From: Bernardetia sp.
GTDB taxonomy: Bacteria; Bacteroidota; Bacteroidia; Cytophagales; Bernardetiaceae
Direction of reading: 5' to 3'
Length of the DNA: 64,000 bases
Assembly (NCBI GenBank): GCA_020630575.1
Contig: JAHDBD010000005.1
Coordinates: forward strand, 1-64,000
This document shows, piece by piece, positions 44,826 through 53,157 of this stretch. How positions within the stretch are numbered: the first letter of the stretch is position 1; the number at the start of each line of letters is the position of its first letter. The notes under the pieces are model-generated. The model was not told where the DNA came from. It saw only the letters and a program-made list of their open reading frames with translations, and ran no database searches. A program made the position numbers and the translations under genes.

Positions 44826-45191
44826 TCAAAACTCGTCTTCAAATTCCATCAAAAAAAGCTCATGCGCCGATTTTAATTCTTGAAGTGATTTTAAAGTTAC
44901 TTTATCAATTTCTATATTTTGCTCTTGAGCTTTTTGAATTGTTGTTTTACAAACTTCAAGACCTTTTAAATACGTTTGATTTGCCTTTTCATGGTTGCCT
45001 AAATTGGTATATAATTCGGCTGCATGATAATAGGTAGGAACATAATTAGCGTGATTTTGAAGTAAATGTTCATAATAACTTACGGCTTTTTGGGTATCTG
45101 TTTTGAGGTATTCGGTTGCGACTGCATATAATAAAAATGTATCGTTAGGTTCTTTTTCTAAGAATTTTAATAGCTGTTCTATGCGTTCCAT
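44826..45191 (-). CDS. Small tetratricopeptide repeat protein
   Basis: This 121-residue protein consists of two or three TPR-like helical pairs: DTFLLYAVATEYLKTDTQKAVSYYEHLL, and YVPTYYHAAELYTNLGNHEKANQTYLKGLEV for the second unit. It has no signal peptide, so it should be a cytoplasmic protein-binding module. It converges with the DUF3667 gene and is divergent from the gene at 45284. Confidence 0.85.
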   Translation of the reverse strand: MERIEQLLKFLEKEPNDTFLLYAVATEYLKTDTQKAVSYYEHLLQNHANYVPTYYHAAELYTNLGNHEKANQTYLKGLEVCKTTIQKAQEQNIEIDKVTLKSLQELKSAHELFLMEFEDEF

Positions 45192-45283
45192 ATTTGTTTA
45201 TGAATAGTTGTAAAATTATTTTTTTGATTACAAATTTAGTAATTTTGCAATATATATTTTTGACAAAAACTAAAGAAAGTATA

Positions 45284-45688
45284 ATGCAAAGAGAAAAAGA
45301 TTATTTAAAGAAAAAAATAGACAAACTTGCTGTAGTATTAGCAGAACTTTTAGCCAAAGTAACTAAAACAGACGTAGCTTTCACAAAACAAGAGTTTGCA
45401 GCCGAGTTTGATAAAGTTTTAAACGAAGAATCAAATCTCACTATTGCTATGGTTTTAGAACTAAAAGCTGAGGTTTTTTTACAAGTCTTGAGAGATGAAT
45501 ATGAATTTAATCCAAATCAACTCTATATTTTAGCAGATTTATTATATCAATATTCCTTAAATTTTGAAGAGAGTAGAGAAAATTTGAATAGTAAAATAGT
45601 TGCTCTCTATGAAAATTGTATTGATGATGGAATTGCACTTTCATTAGATAGGTATAAATTGATAGATTTTTTAAAAAATAAAATGTAG
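45284..45688 (+). CDS. Small helical protein of unknown function
   Basis: From ATG 45284 the protein has 134 residues; the 30-residue upstream extension to 45194 would overlap the promoter of the divergent TPR gene and is not protein-like. The N-terminus MQREKDYLKKKIDKLAVVL faintly resembles DUF6483 proteins of Firmicutes, but I would not assign it. The rest is predicted all-alpha. It is followed after 57 bp by the DUF1415 gene and may be cotranscribed with it and rodA. Confidence 0.72.
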   Translation: MQREKDYLKKKIDKLAVVLAELLAKVTKTDVAFTKQEFAAEFDKVLNEESNLTIAMVLELKAEVFLQVLRDEYEFNPNQLYILADLLYQYSLNFEESRENLNSKIVALYENCIDDGIALSLDRYKLIDFLKNKM

Positions 45689-45745
45689 CATACTCTTCAG
45701 AGAGTGAAAAATGTACCATACCTTTTAAGGTGCAAAAAAAATGAT

Positions 45746-46339
45746 ATGAATAAAATAGACATACAAAAAAACACCAAAAAGTGGTTTGAAGAATGGATTT
45801 TGAAATTAAATCTTTGCCCTTTTGCTCATTCTGTTTATGCAAAAAAGCAAATTCGCTTTGAGATAGAAGAAAGTGATAGTTTTGAAAAATGCATACAGAA
45901 AGCTGTTTCTGAAATTGAACTTTTACAAGATAATGATAATGAACAAAGTCAAAATTATATAGACACAACACTTTTAGTTTTTCCAAATATTTTTTTAAAC
46001 CTTTCTGAAAAGATAAATAACGAAGAAAATACGCTGTTCAACGACTTTCTAGACTTTGTTGCTGTATTGGATTTATATTTGGAACAAAATAACCTAGAAG
46101 AAAAATTTCAACTTGTAGCTTTTCATCCCAATTATATTTTTGCAGGGGAAGATATAAATTCAAAAAGTCATTTTACTAATCGCAGTCCTTACCCAATTTT
46201 ACATATTTTGAGAGAAGAAAGTGTAGAAAATGCAATTAAAAATTATAATCAAGTAGAAGCTATACCTCAAAAAAATATAGAAAAATTAGAAAAAATGAAA
46301 GATACTGACTTTGAATGGTTAAAATCTTTTTCTTCATAG
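45746..46339 (+). CDS. DUF1415 family protein
   Basis: The ATG at 45746 gives 197 residues. The family signature WILKLNLCPFA is at about 13-23, and the later conserved part includes AFHPNYIFAG and NRSPYPILHILRE. An in-frame GTG at 45704 is less likely because DUF1415 proteins begin close to the WxxxxxxLNLCPFA motif. The function is unknown; the conserved Cys and His residues could bind a metal or cofactor. It is 69 bp upstream of rodA on the same strand. Confidence 0.9.
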   Translation: MNKIDIQKNTKKWFEEWILKLNLCPFAHSVYAKKQIRFEIEESDSFEKCIQKAVSEIELLQDNDNEQSQNYIDTTLLVFPNIFLNLSEKINNEENTLFNDFLDFVAVLDLYLEQNNLEEKFQLVAFHPNYIFAGEDINSKSHFTNRSPYPILHILREESVENAIKNYNQVEAIPQKNIEKLEKMKDTDFEWLKSFSS

Positions 46340-46408
46340 TTTTTGAAACTTTAAGGGTTTAAATAAATATTTAACTTATCACTAATAGTTACTCATTAAT
46401 CACTAAAA

Positions 46409-47941
46409 ATGTACGGTTCTTCCTCCTCTTCTCGTTCGCCTTTCTCTCAGTTAGACTGGATGACAATTTTATTGTTTTTTGGACTTCTAACTTGGGGTTG
46501 GATTAGTATTTATGCAGCCATTTACGATGCTGAAAAAACCTATACCATTACTCAATTTTTATTTAAGACCAATGCAGGAAAACAAATCGTTTGGATTGGA
46601 CTAGCAACAATGTTGGCTTTGGTTTTGATGCTTTTAGATGTTCGGCTTTTCGCTTCTGTTTCCCCCTTTTTTTATATCGGAACAATGGCTTTACTGGTCG
46701 GAGTTTTACTTTTTGGAAGGGAAGTAGCAGGGTCAAAGTCGTGGTTTGATTTTGGAGGAATTCGCTTTCAACCTGCCGAACTCGCCAAAGTTGGAACGGC
46801 TCTAATGATAGCCTTTTTCTTAGGAAATAAACGGGTTAGTGCCGAAAAATGGAAGTATATTGGTGTTTTGATGGTCATTATCAGCATTCCTGCCGTTCTT
46901 ACTATTCTACAAGGCGATACAGGTTCTGCGATGGTTTTTGCTAGTTTTTTTATCGTTTTTTATCGTGAAGGATTACCTTCTTTTATTATGGTGGCTGGTC
47001 TTTCTGCTATTTTACTTCTGGTGGCTACACTTGTTATGCTCTCCGATTTGTGGGGATTGATGCAGCGCATTATTGTCATTGGAGGAACAGTTTTACTCTG
47101 TATTCAGCTCATAGATTTTTTTAGAAGGCGAGCAGAAGACCGTCCAAAATGGTTTGTTTTTGCAATAGAAATTGGCTTGAATGTTATTCTTTTAACTATT
47201 CCTTGGTGGCTTCCTGTTCAAGAGTATCAGTCAGAAGATATTGCTCTTATCAAATCTGAATCTTTCAAACAAAATTTGATGTGGCTAAGTGGTGTTTTTG
47301 CTGTTTGGTTATTTATTAAAGGAATTTTTTCAATTACAATAGACAAAAAATACAAACCCATTTGGCTTGTTGGTTTTATCGTAATTGCTGCTGTAGCAAT
47401 TGTAGGAGGATTAGACTTTTTTGTGAAAGATGTTTTGAAGGAATATCAACGCAAAAGATTAGAAGTTTTGGTCGATCCAACACAAGGAAAACAAGATTTT
47501 GGATGGCAGGTTTACAACTCAAAAAGTGCCATTAGCTCAGGAGGACTAACAGGAAAAGGATTTTTAGAAGGAACACACACAAAACTAAATTATGTACCTG
47601 ACCAAAGTACCGATTTTATTTATTGTACCATCGGAGAAGAACAAGGCTGGGTCGGAAGTTTTGGTGTTTTGGTGTTATTTGTTTTGCTGTTTTTTAGGCT
47701 CATTCACGTAGCAGAACGGCAAAAATCAAAGTTTTCTAGGGTATATGCCTATGGCGTAGTTTCAATTTTATTCTATCATTTTGTAGTAAATATCGGAATG
47801 ACAATCGGACTTTTTCCTGTAATTGGTATTCCGTTACCGTTTTTTAGTTATGGTGGTTCGTCGCTTTGGGGTTTTACGCTATTACTTTTTATTTTGGTAA
47901 AACTGGATATGCACCGTAAAATTGAAGTCAAAATTGACTAA
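46409..47941 (+). CDS. rodA: Rod shape-determining protein RodA (SEDS glycosyltransferase)
   Basis: The 510-residue protein is a SEDS peptidoglycan polymerase. Its signatures are GDTGSAMVFASFFIVFYREG, STDFIYCTIGEEQGWVG and the C-terminal GLFPVIGIPLPFFSYGGSS. It has more membrane helices than E. coli RodA (about 370 residues): an insert of roughly 120 residues (about 215-335; WGLMQRIIVIGG to IVGGLDFFV) adds three or four helices. Longer RodA forms occur in Bacteroidetes. It polymerises glycan strands together with a class B PBP, which is not in this window. The mre genes are not adjacent. Confidence 0.94.
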   Translation: MYGSSSSSRSPFSQLDWMTILLFFGLLTWGWISIYAAIYDAEKTYTITQFLFKTNAGKQIVWIGLATMLALVLMLLDVRLFASVSPFFYIGTMALLVGVLLFGREVAGSKSWFDFGGIRFQPAELAKVGTALMIAFFLGNKRVSAEKWKYIGVLMVIISIPAVLTILQGDTGSAMVFASFFIVFYREGLPSFIMVAGLSAILLLVATLVMLSDLWGLMQRIIVIGGTVLLCIQLIDFFRRRAEDRPKWFVFAIEIGLNVILLTIPWWLPVQEYQSEDIALIKSESFKQNLMWLSGVFAVWLFIKGIFSITIDKKYKPIWLVGFIVIAAVAIVGGLDFFVKDVLKEYQRKRLEVLVDPTQGKQDFGWQVYNSKSAISSGGLTGKGFLEGTHTKLNYVPDQSTDFIYCTIGEEQGWVGSFGVLVLFVLLFFRLIHVAERQKSKFSRVYAYGVVSILFYHFVVNIGMTIGLFPVIGIPLPFFSYGGSSLWGFTLLLFILVKLDMHRKIEVKID

Positions 47942-47965
47942 AATAATGATTAGTTATAAATTATT

Positions 47966-47995
47966 AGTGATTAATGAAATTCAAAATTAATCACT
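47966..47995. repeat. AGTGATTAAT inverted repeat between rodA and a glycosyltransferase gene
   Basis: A perfect 10-bp stem (47966-47975 with 47986-47995) lies inside a longer stretch of TTAATCACT-like units. A similar spacer precedes rodA. Confidence 0.5.
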
Positions 47996-48023
47996 TATCA
48001 CTAACCATTAATCACTAGAAATA

Positions 48024-48800
48024 TTGAAATTAAGCATTATTACCGTCGTTCGAAATGCAAAAGAACTTTTCCTTCAAACGCTTGAATCGGTCAAAAATCA
48101 AACCTATCAAAACATAGAATACGTAGTTGTTGATGGAAATTCTAGCGACGGAACAAAACAGCTCATTGAAGAAAATCAAGAGTTTATCACAACGTGGATA
48201 AGCGAAAAAGATAAAAGCCTTTATGATGCAATGAATAAAGGTTTGAAACTTTGTACAGGAGATTTTGTGTGGTTTTTACACGCAGGAGATACAATCCCAA
48301 CGCCTCAAACTTTAGAAAATGTGATAAATGATGTTCTAAATAAGGAAACAGACTTTCAAAAAATAGATTTCATTTATGGAAAAGTAAAAATCAAACATTT
48401 GGATAATTCTTTTACAGATTATCATAAAATTGCTCCCACAGAAAAGCAGTTATCAAAATTAGGCTACAAAAATTTCCTAGAAGGAATGGTAATTTGTCAT
48501 CAGGCGATGCTTGTTCGCAGAGAAATTGCGCCTTTGTATGATTTGAATTTTAGATTAGCTGGAGATATAGATTGGTCTATTCGTCTTTTTAAAGAAATAG
48601 AAAAACGCAAAACGAATAAACAGGAAATAAGAGTAAAACAAACAGAAATAGTTATTGCTCATTTTTTGGCAGGAGGAATTTCGACTTCACAAAAGAAAAA
48701 ATCATTACAAGAGCGTTTCAAGATTTTTCAAAAACATATTGGTTTTGTAGGTGCAGTTTGGCAGCATTTCGTTATTTTTGGAAAGCGACTTTTTAAATAA
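48024..48800 (+). CDS. Family 2 glycosyltransferase, TTG start
   Basis: The 258-residue GT-A enzyme begins KLSIITVVRNAKE from a TTG; there is no ATG nearby that keeps this first strand. It has VVDGNSSDGTKQLIEE and the aspartate motif HAGDTIP, followed by a conserved FLEGMVICHQAML and LAGDIDW. The pattern is of WcaA/WcaE-type glycosyltransferases for surface polysaccharides. It lies 82 bp after rodA and only 12 bp before the first of six tandem membrane-protein genes, so it probably heads that operon. Confidence 0.9.
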   Translation: MKLSIITVVRNAKELFLQTLESVKNQTYQNIEYVVVDGNSSDGTKQLIEENQEFITTWISEKDKSLYDAMNKGLKLCTGDFVWFLHAGDTIPTPQTLENVINDVLNKETDFQKIDFIYGKVKIKHLDNSFTDYHKIAPTEKQLSKLGYKNFLEGMVICHQAMLVRREIAPLYDLNFRLAGDIDWSIRLFKEIEKRKTNKQEIRVKQTEIVIAHFLAGGISTSQKKKSLQERFKIFQKHIGFVGAVWQHFVIFGKRLFK

Positions 48801-48812
48801 ACTTTATTTTAT

Positions 48813-49514
48813 ATGCCACAAAATCCATTAACAAGTAAAATATCTTCAATTATTGGAATCATTTTACTTCTTTTAGTAATCGCCTTTACTATTTTTATAA
48901 ATTTCTTTGTTGAAGAATCTGTTGAAGAAATAAAAGAGGAAGCAGTTATGAAGAAACTGGTATCTTCCATAGAAATAGTAGAGGTAGATTCAATAAAGTT
49001 TCAATCCAAAGCCTTTCATACAAAAGATTTTATTAAGCTTTGTAAGCTGAAAAATATACATACTAATTATATAAGCGTAGGAAGTAGCACTAAAAAAGCA
49101 TACATTGATTTTTATGAAAAAGTCTCACAGAGAAGGTATTACCCTGATTTGAACACAACAATATCTTATGGTAAATTAGAGTTTGAAAATATATATCCTA
49201 CTAAAAAGAAAGGAATTTTTGCATATAAAAGTTTCTCAATTGACCTTGAGAATCCAAATGTTGATAAACTAAGAAGAATAGGAAGCCTATTTCTTGATTA
49301 TCAAATCAATTCAGTTATTACTAAATATGAATATGGCGATTTTACTTGTATCTATTTTAAAGATGGAAGGAGAGTTTTTTTAGTAAACAAGAACGCCAAA
49401 ATAATAGATAAATACTACTACAAACTTATCAAAGAAGCTGAATATATAAACGATAGTACAAAAGTAGCATCTCCAGAAATGGTTCGTCGATTTAATAGGG
49501 AAAATGAGTTTTAA
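48813..49514 (+). CDS. Tandem membrane-anchored protein, paralogue 1 of 6
   Basis: I do not recognise this family. The 233-residue protein starts MPQNPLTSKISS, then a single membrane helix (about 13-33) and an acidic linker (FFVEESVEEIKEEA). The C-terminal part carries the motif shared by most of the array: IGSLFLDYQINS, YGDFTCIYFKDGRRVFLV, and EYINDSTKV near the end. A basic N-terminus before the helix suggests an N-in orientation, with the domain outside the cytoplasm. It is 12 bp after the glycosyltransferase gene and 35 bp before the next copy. The pattern of repeats implies lineage-specific duplication. Confidence 0.85.
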   Translation: MPQNPLTSKISSIIGIILLLLVIAFTIFINFFVEESVEEIKEEAVMKKLVSSIEIVEVDSIKFQSKAFHTKDFIKLCKLKNIHTNYISVGSSTKKAYIDFYEKVSQRRYYPDLNTTISYGKLEFENIYPTKKKGIFAYKSFSIDLENPNVDKLRRIGSLFLDYQINSVITKYEYGDFTCIYFKDGRRVFLVNKNAKIIDKYYYKLIKEAEYINDSTKVASPEMVRRFNRENEF

Positions 49515-49549
49515 TATAAAATAATAGAACTAGTCTTTTAAAAATTGAT

Positions 49550-50269
49550 ATGTCACAAAATCCAACATCGAATAAATTTTCATCAATCATAGGCTTCCTT
49601 TTACTGATTGGAGTTATAGCTTTTACTGTTTTTATAAATTTCTTTGTTGAAGAGCCTATTGAGGAAATTAAAGAGGAAGCAGAAATAATAGAAATAGAAA
49701 AGCCAAAATTTAGAGTTTTTGATTCAACAGGTTTAGCTAATTTTTGGAAACTAGAAAAGCTACAAACTGATTCGATAAAAATAAGTTATAATAAAAGAAG
49801 AACATATGTAAAAATAGATGAAAATCTAGGAACTACAACTTATAATCCTCTAAAAAGTGCTAATTTTAATAAATTGGATGATTCTATAAAAAGATATTTT
49901 GAAGAAGCATATAAAGATTTTTCTAGTGGAGAAGTTATTATTAATTATGGAATATTAGATTTCAAGAACTCTTATATCAAAAATTCTGTAACTACATTTG
50001 GAGACGTTGAAATAAAATATCTCAATACTAATTCTGCTGATTCAGCCAAATTAATGGAAATAGGAAATATATTTCTAGAATATCAAATTGAATCTATTAC
50101 TACTGAACCAACTTATGGAGATTTTACTCAGATTATATTGAAAGATGGTAGGAAATTATTCTTAATCAGAAAAGCTACAAAAATACAAGATGATTACAAC
50201 AGAAAAATACTAGGGAATGCAATATATTTGAATGACAGTACAAGAATAATTTATCCATCACACAAATAA
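49550..50269 (+). CDS. Tandem membrane-anchored protein, paralogue 2 of 6
   Basis: The 239-residue protein has the same architecture: leader MSQNPTSNKFSSIIG, one membrane helix, linker FFVEEPIEEIKEEA, then the domain with IGNIFLEYQIES, YGDFTQIILKDGRKLFLI and IYLNDSTRIIYP. The leader and linker are nearly identical to paralogues 1, 3 and 4 even at base level (TTTATAAATTTCTTTGTTGA is shared by copies 1-3), while the middle of the domain (about 45-150) varies. That contrast is consistent with gene conversion of the leader or with selection for variable middles. It is separated from the next copy by 3 bp. Confidence 0.85.
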   Translation: MSQNPTSNKFSSIIGFLLLIGVIAFTVFINFFVEEPIEEIKEEAEIIEIEKPKFRVFDSTGLANFWKLEKLQTDSIKISYNKRRTYVKIDENLGTTTYNPLKSANFNKLDDSIKRYFEEAYKDFSSGEVIINYGILDFKNSYIKNSVTTFGDVEIKYLNTNSADSAKLMEIGNIFLEYQIESITTEPTYGDFTQIILKDGRKLFLIRKATKIQDDYNRKILGNAIYLNDSTRIIYPSHK

Positions 50270-50272
50270 AAT

Positions 50273-51028
50273 ATGCGACAAAGTCTAAAAAGTAAACTCT
50301 CTTCTTTTATTGGAATCATTTTATTGATTGCAATTATAGGTTTTACCGTTTTTATAAATTTCTTTGTTGAAGAACCGATGGAAGAAATAAAAGAAGTTGA
50401 AAACGTAGTTTTTGAAGAGGAAGCTGTATTAGAAGATACTTTAGTAAATTTTAAAGACAGGTATTTTACAGAAACTGAGTTATCTGATTTGTGGAAGTTA
50501 GAAAATATACACACAGATTCTATAGTAACAAATGAAGTAGAAAACCGAACGTACATGAAAATTTATAAAGAATTAGGATTTACAAAACTTAATCCTTTTA
50601 GAGATTCTGCATTAATTGAAATACTCGGCGAGTCTGAAATGCGTGAATTATTTATAGATGTTTCATCAAAATATACAATTTACAACGGAATAATTTCATT
50701 CAAACACGTAGAACAAGATGATGTTAGTTTATCTAATACAGATTCTTTTATTGAATATTTCGAATATTTTTCAATAGAATATACAAAAGCTAGTGATTTC
50801 GAACCAGCAATGAGAGAAATTGCTCACTTAATTGTAAAATATCAAATTGAATCTATTACTACATTGCCAGAAGTAGGTAATTTCACCAAAATTGAATTCA
50901 AAGGTGGAGGAGCTTTATTTTTAGTAAAGGAAAATGCAGAAATAATAGATAATTCTTATAAGAACACAATCAACAAAGCACGTTATTTAAACGATAGTAC
51001 AAAACTAGTCTTACCTTCTGATTATTAA
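50273..51028 (+). CDS. Tandem membrane-anchored protein, paralogue 3 of 6
   Basis: At 251 residues this is the longest copy. The leader is shorter (MRQSLKSKLSSFIG), and the linker FFVEEPMEEIKEVE is followed by an extra acidic stretch (VVFEEEAVLED). The C-terminal motif is kept as LIVKYQIES, VGNFTKIEFKGGGALFLV and RYLNDSTKLVLP, with the Asp-Gly-Arg loop changed to GGG. Coding overlaps nothing; 3 bp separate it from copy 2 and 6 bp from copy 4, so they are translated from one transcript. Confidence 0.85.
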   Translation: MRQSLKSKLSSFIGIILLIAIIGFTVFINFFVEEPMEEIKEVENVVFEEEAVLEDTLVNFKDRYFTETELSDLWKLENIHTDSIVTNEVENRTYMKIYKELGFTKLNPFRDSALIEILGESEMRELFIDVSSKYTIYNGIISFKHVEQDDVSLSNTDSFIEYFEYFSIEYTKASDFEPAMREIAHLIVKYQIESITTLPEVGNFTKIEFKGGGALFLVKENAEIIDNSYKNTINKARYLNDSTKLVLPSDY

Positions 51029-51034
51029 AATGTT

Positions 51035-51751
51035 ATGCCACAAAACCCGACAACAAGTAAATTTTCGTCTTTTATTGGAATAGCTCTTTTGCTGGTAATT
51101 ATTGCTTTTACGGTTTTTATAAGTTTCTTTGTGGAAAAGCCTATTGAAGAAATAAAAGAGGAAGTAGATATAGTAGAAGTAGAAGAACCAGAATTTAGTA
51201 TTTTAGATTCAACTGATTTAGTTATGCTTTGGGAATTAAGATATTTTCAGTCAGAAGGACATACTTACGAAAATCGTCAAAAAACCTTCATGTCTATCAA
51301 TGAAATAAAAGGTATTTTAAATCACAACCCTTTGGGAGGTGCTAATTATAATGAAGCATCTGATTCTGTAAAGCAACTATTAGAAAAAATATATAATAGT
51401 AGTTCCAAAAAAGAGTTTGTTGTCAATTATGGAATATTAGCTTTCAAACATAGTGATTCTGATAAAAATAATGATAAAATAATATTTGAAAATTTTAAAG
51501 CAATTCCCTCTGACCTTAGTCGCTCCGATTCTATTAAACTCAAGAAAATAGGAAATATAATCTTAAACTATCAGATAAAATCTATTTTTACCGAATCAAA
51601 GGCAGGAGATTTTACTAAAATTGAACTAAAAGATGGAAGACAGTTATTTTTAATAAAACAAAATGCCAAAATAAAAACTGAATATTCCAAAAAACTCATC
51701 GAACGAGCAGAGTATCTGAATGATAGCACAAAAGTAATTTACCCGTATTAA
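51035..51751 (+). CDS. Tandem membrane-anchored protein, paralogue 4 of 6
   Basis: The 238-residue copy has MPQNPTTSKFSSFIG, a membrane helix, the linker FFVEKPIEEIKEEV and the motif IGNIILNYQIKS, AGDFTKIELKDGRQLFLI and EYLNDSTKVIYP. It is the closest to copy 2 in the middle region (both have NYGILAF/NYGILDF and a NPL element near residue 90). It is 6 bp after copy 3 and 9 bp before copy 5. Confidence 0.85.
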   Translation: MPQNPTTSKFSSFIGIALLLVIIAFTVFISFFVEKPIEEIKEEVDIVEVEEPEFSILDSTDLVMLWELRYFQSEGHTYENRQKTFMSINEIKGILNHNPLGGANYNEASDSVKQLLEKIYNSSSKKEFVVNYGILAFKHSDSDKNNDKIIFENFKAIPSDLSRSDSIKLKKIGNIILNYQIKSIFTESKAGDFTKIELKDGRQLFLIKQNAKIKTEYSKKLIERAEYLNDSTKVIYPY

Positions 51752-51760
51752 AAACAGAGT

Positions 51761-52387
51761 ATGCCTCAAAATCAATCTATAAGTAAATTCTCGTCTTTTA
51801 TTGGAGTAATTTTATTACTTGGAGTTATTAGTTTTACTGTTTTGATAAATTTTGAGAAAATAAAAAAAATGGTACGACGAGCAAATAAGGCGATAGAAGT
51901 AGAAAATCATGTTCCTAAATCTATGACTGAAAAGGATTTGGAAAATCTTTGGAAACTAAAAAATCTGAATACTGATTCTATCAATATTAATTATAACAAA
52001 CACCAAACTACCATAAGAATCACTAAAAGTATAAAAACAGATATCACTACTAATAAAGAAAAACAGAGTATTAATTATGGGACATTATTATTTGAACATT
52101 TTTATGCAATAGGTAATTATAATGATTATAAATTTGAGACAGTTAGTATTTATGGCAACTCTATAAGACCTGATTTTTTGAGACAAATAGGCGACATTTT
52201 TTTGAAGTATCAAATTAATTCTATTACTACTGAATTAGAAAATTTTACTCGTATAGAATTGAAAAATGGTGGAAAAGTATTTTTAATAAAAGGAAATATT
52301 GAAGTAAAAGATAATACAGGTTTTTTAGAAGAAGCTAAGTTTTTGAATGATAGTACAAAATTATATGGTTCTCTACACATAGAGTAA
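51761..52387 (+). CDS. Tandem membrane-anchored protein, paralogue 5 of 6 (short)
   Basis: This 208-residue copy keeps the leader MPQNQSISKFSSFIG and the helix but has lost the FFVEEPIEEIKEE linker, which is replaced by a basic one (NFEKIKKMVRRANKAIEVE). The middle is about 25 residues shorter. The C-terminal motif is present in altered form: IGDIFLKYQINS, ELENFTRIELKNGGKVFLI (DGR changed to NGG) and KFLNDSTKLYG. It looks like a diverged but intact gene. Confidence 0.82.
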   Translation: MPQNQSISKFSSFIGVILLLGVISFTVLINFEKIKKMVRRANKAIEVENHVPKSMTEKDLENLWKLKNLNTDSININYNKHQTTIRITKSIKTDITTNKEKQSINYGTLLFEHFYAIGNYNDYKFETVSIYGNSIRPDFLRQIGDIFLKYQINSITTELENFTRIELKNGGKVFLIKGNIEVKDNTGFLEEAKFLNDSTKLYGSLHIE

Positions 52388-52413
52388 AATTTTTCTCTTA
52401 AAAGTCTGTTCAA

Positions 52414-53043
52414 ATGCCACAAAATCAATTTACAAGTAAAATTTCTGCTTTTATTGGGTTTACTCTACTTCTTTTGATAGTAGGTTTTACTATTCTTGTA
52501 AATCTTTTTCCTATAAAAACGAAAGAAGAAATACTGCAAAGTAAAACCTTACAACCATTTACTCAAGATGAATTGGCTGATTTATGGGAGTTGGATAGCA
52601 TACAAACTAGTATAACTTATCCAGTTGAGGGAGAACAAAAATGCACAATTCGTACCACCAACAATTACTACTTAGGAATCTTAAATTTTCAAATAGATAT
52701 TGATCAGAATGTGAGCGAGCCATTAATGATAATTGAAGAATCTGAAATTCTGTATTCCAAAAATGAAAAAGATCCAATATTCTTAAATAGAATAGGACAT
52801 TTATTTATGAAATATCAAATAAAAAATATTGTTTCTAACTCTTACTATGGCGATTTTACAGCAATTCATTTAATTGATGGAAGGATAATCATTTTGATGG
52901 AAAAAAAAATAGAAACAGAAGATAAGTATTATGAAAAAATCATTGAAAAAGCAGATTTCGTAAATGAGACCACAAAAGTAATTTCGCCATTAGAAGCCGC
53001 AAAAATCTATAAAGAGATTTATGTTAATTTGGAAGTAAATTAA
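52414..53043 (+). CDS. Tandem membrane-anchored protein, paralogue 6 of 6 (short)
   Basis: The 209-residue last copy has MPQNQFTSKISAFIG, a helix, and a changed linker (NLFPIKTKEEILQSK). The domain keeps IGHLFMKYQIKN, YGDFTAIHLIDGRIIILM and ADFVNETTKVISP, so the LNDST element has drifted to VNETT. It is separated by 26 bp from copy 5 and by 114 bp from the carboxylase gene. It is the most divergent member, which suggests an older duplication. Confidence 0.82.
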   Translation: MPQNQFTSKISAFIGFTLLLLIVGFTILVNLFPIKTKEEILQSKTLQPFTQDELADLWELDSIQTSITYPVEGEQKCTIRTTNNYYLGILNFQIDIDQNVSEPLMIIEESEILYSKNEKDPIFLNRIGHLFMKYQIKNIVSNSYYGDFTAIHLIDGRIIILMEKKIETEDKYYEKIIEKADFVNETTKVISPLEAAKIYKEIYVNLEVN

Positions 53044-53157
53044 TGGTTGATTATTCTAATCAAAACTTTCTATTGTAAAATAGCAAATAAATCGTTTTTT
53101 TTGTAGAACCTAAAAAAGAAAAAACAGAAAAGTAAAACCTAGCACACACTACAAACT

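Noticed and set aside
48813-53043. Reading the six-gene array as immunity genes of a polymorphic toxin
   Set aside because: No toxin gene with a variable C-terminal domain is beside it, and the copies carry membrane anchors and a conserved rather than toxin-matched motif; kept only as unexplained.
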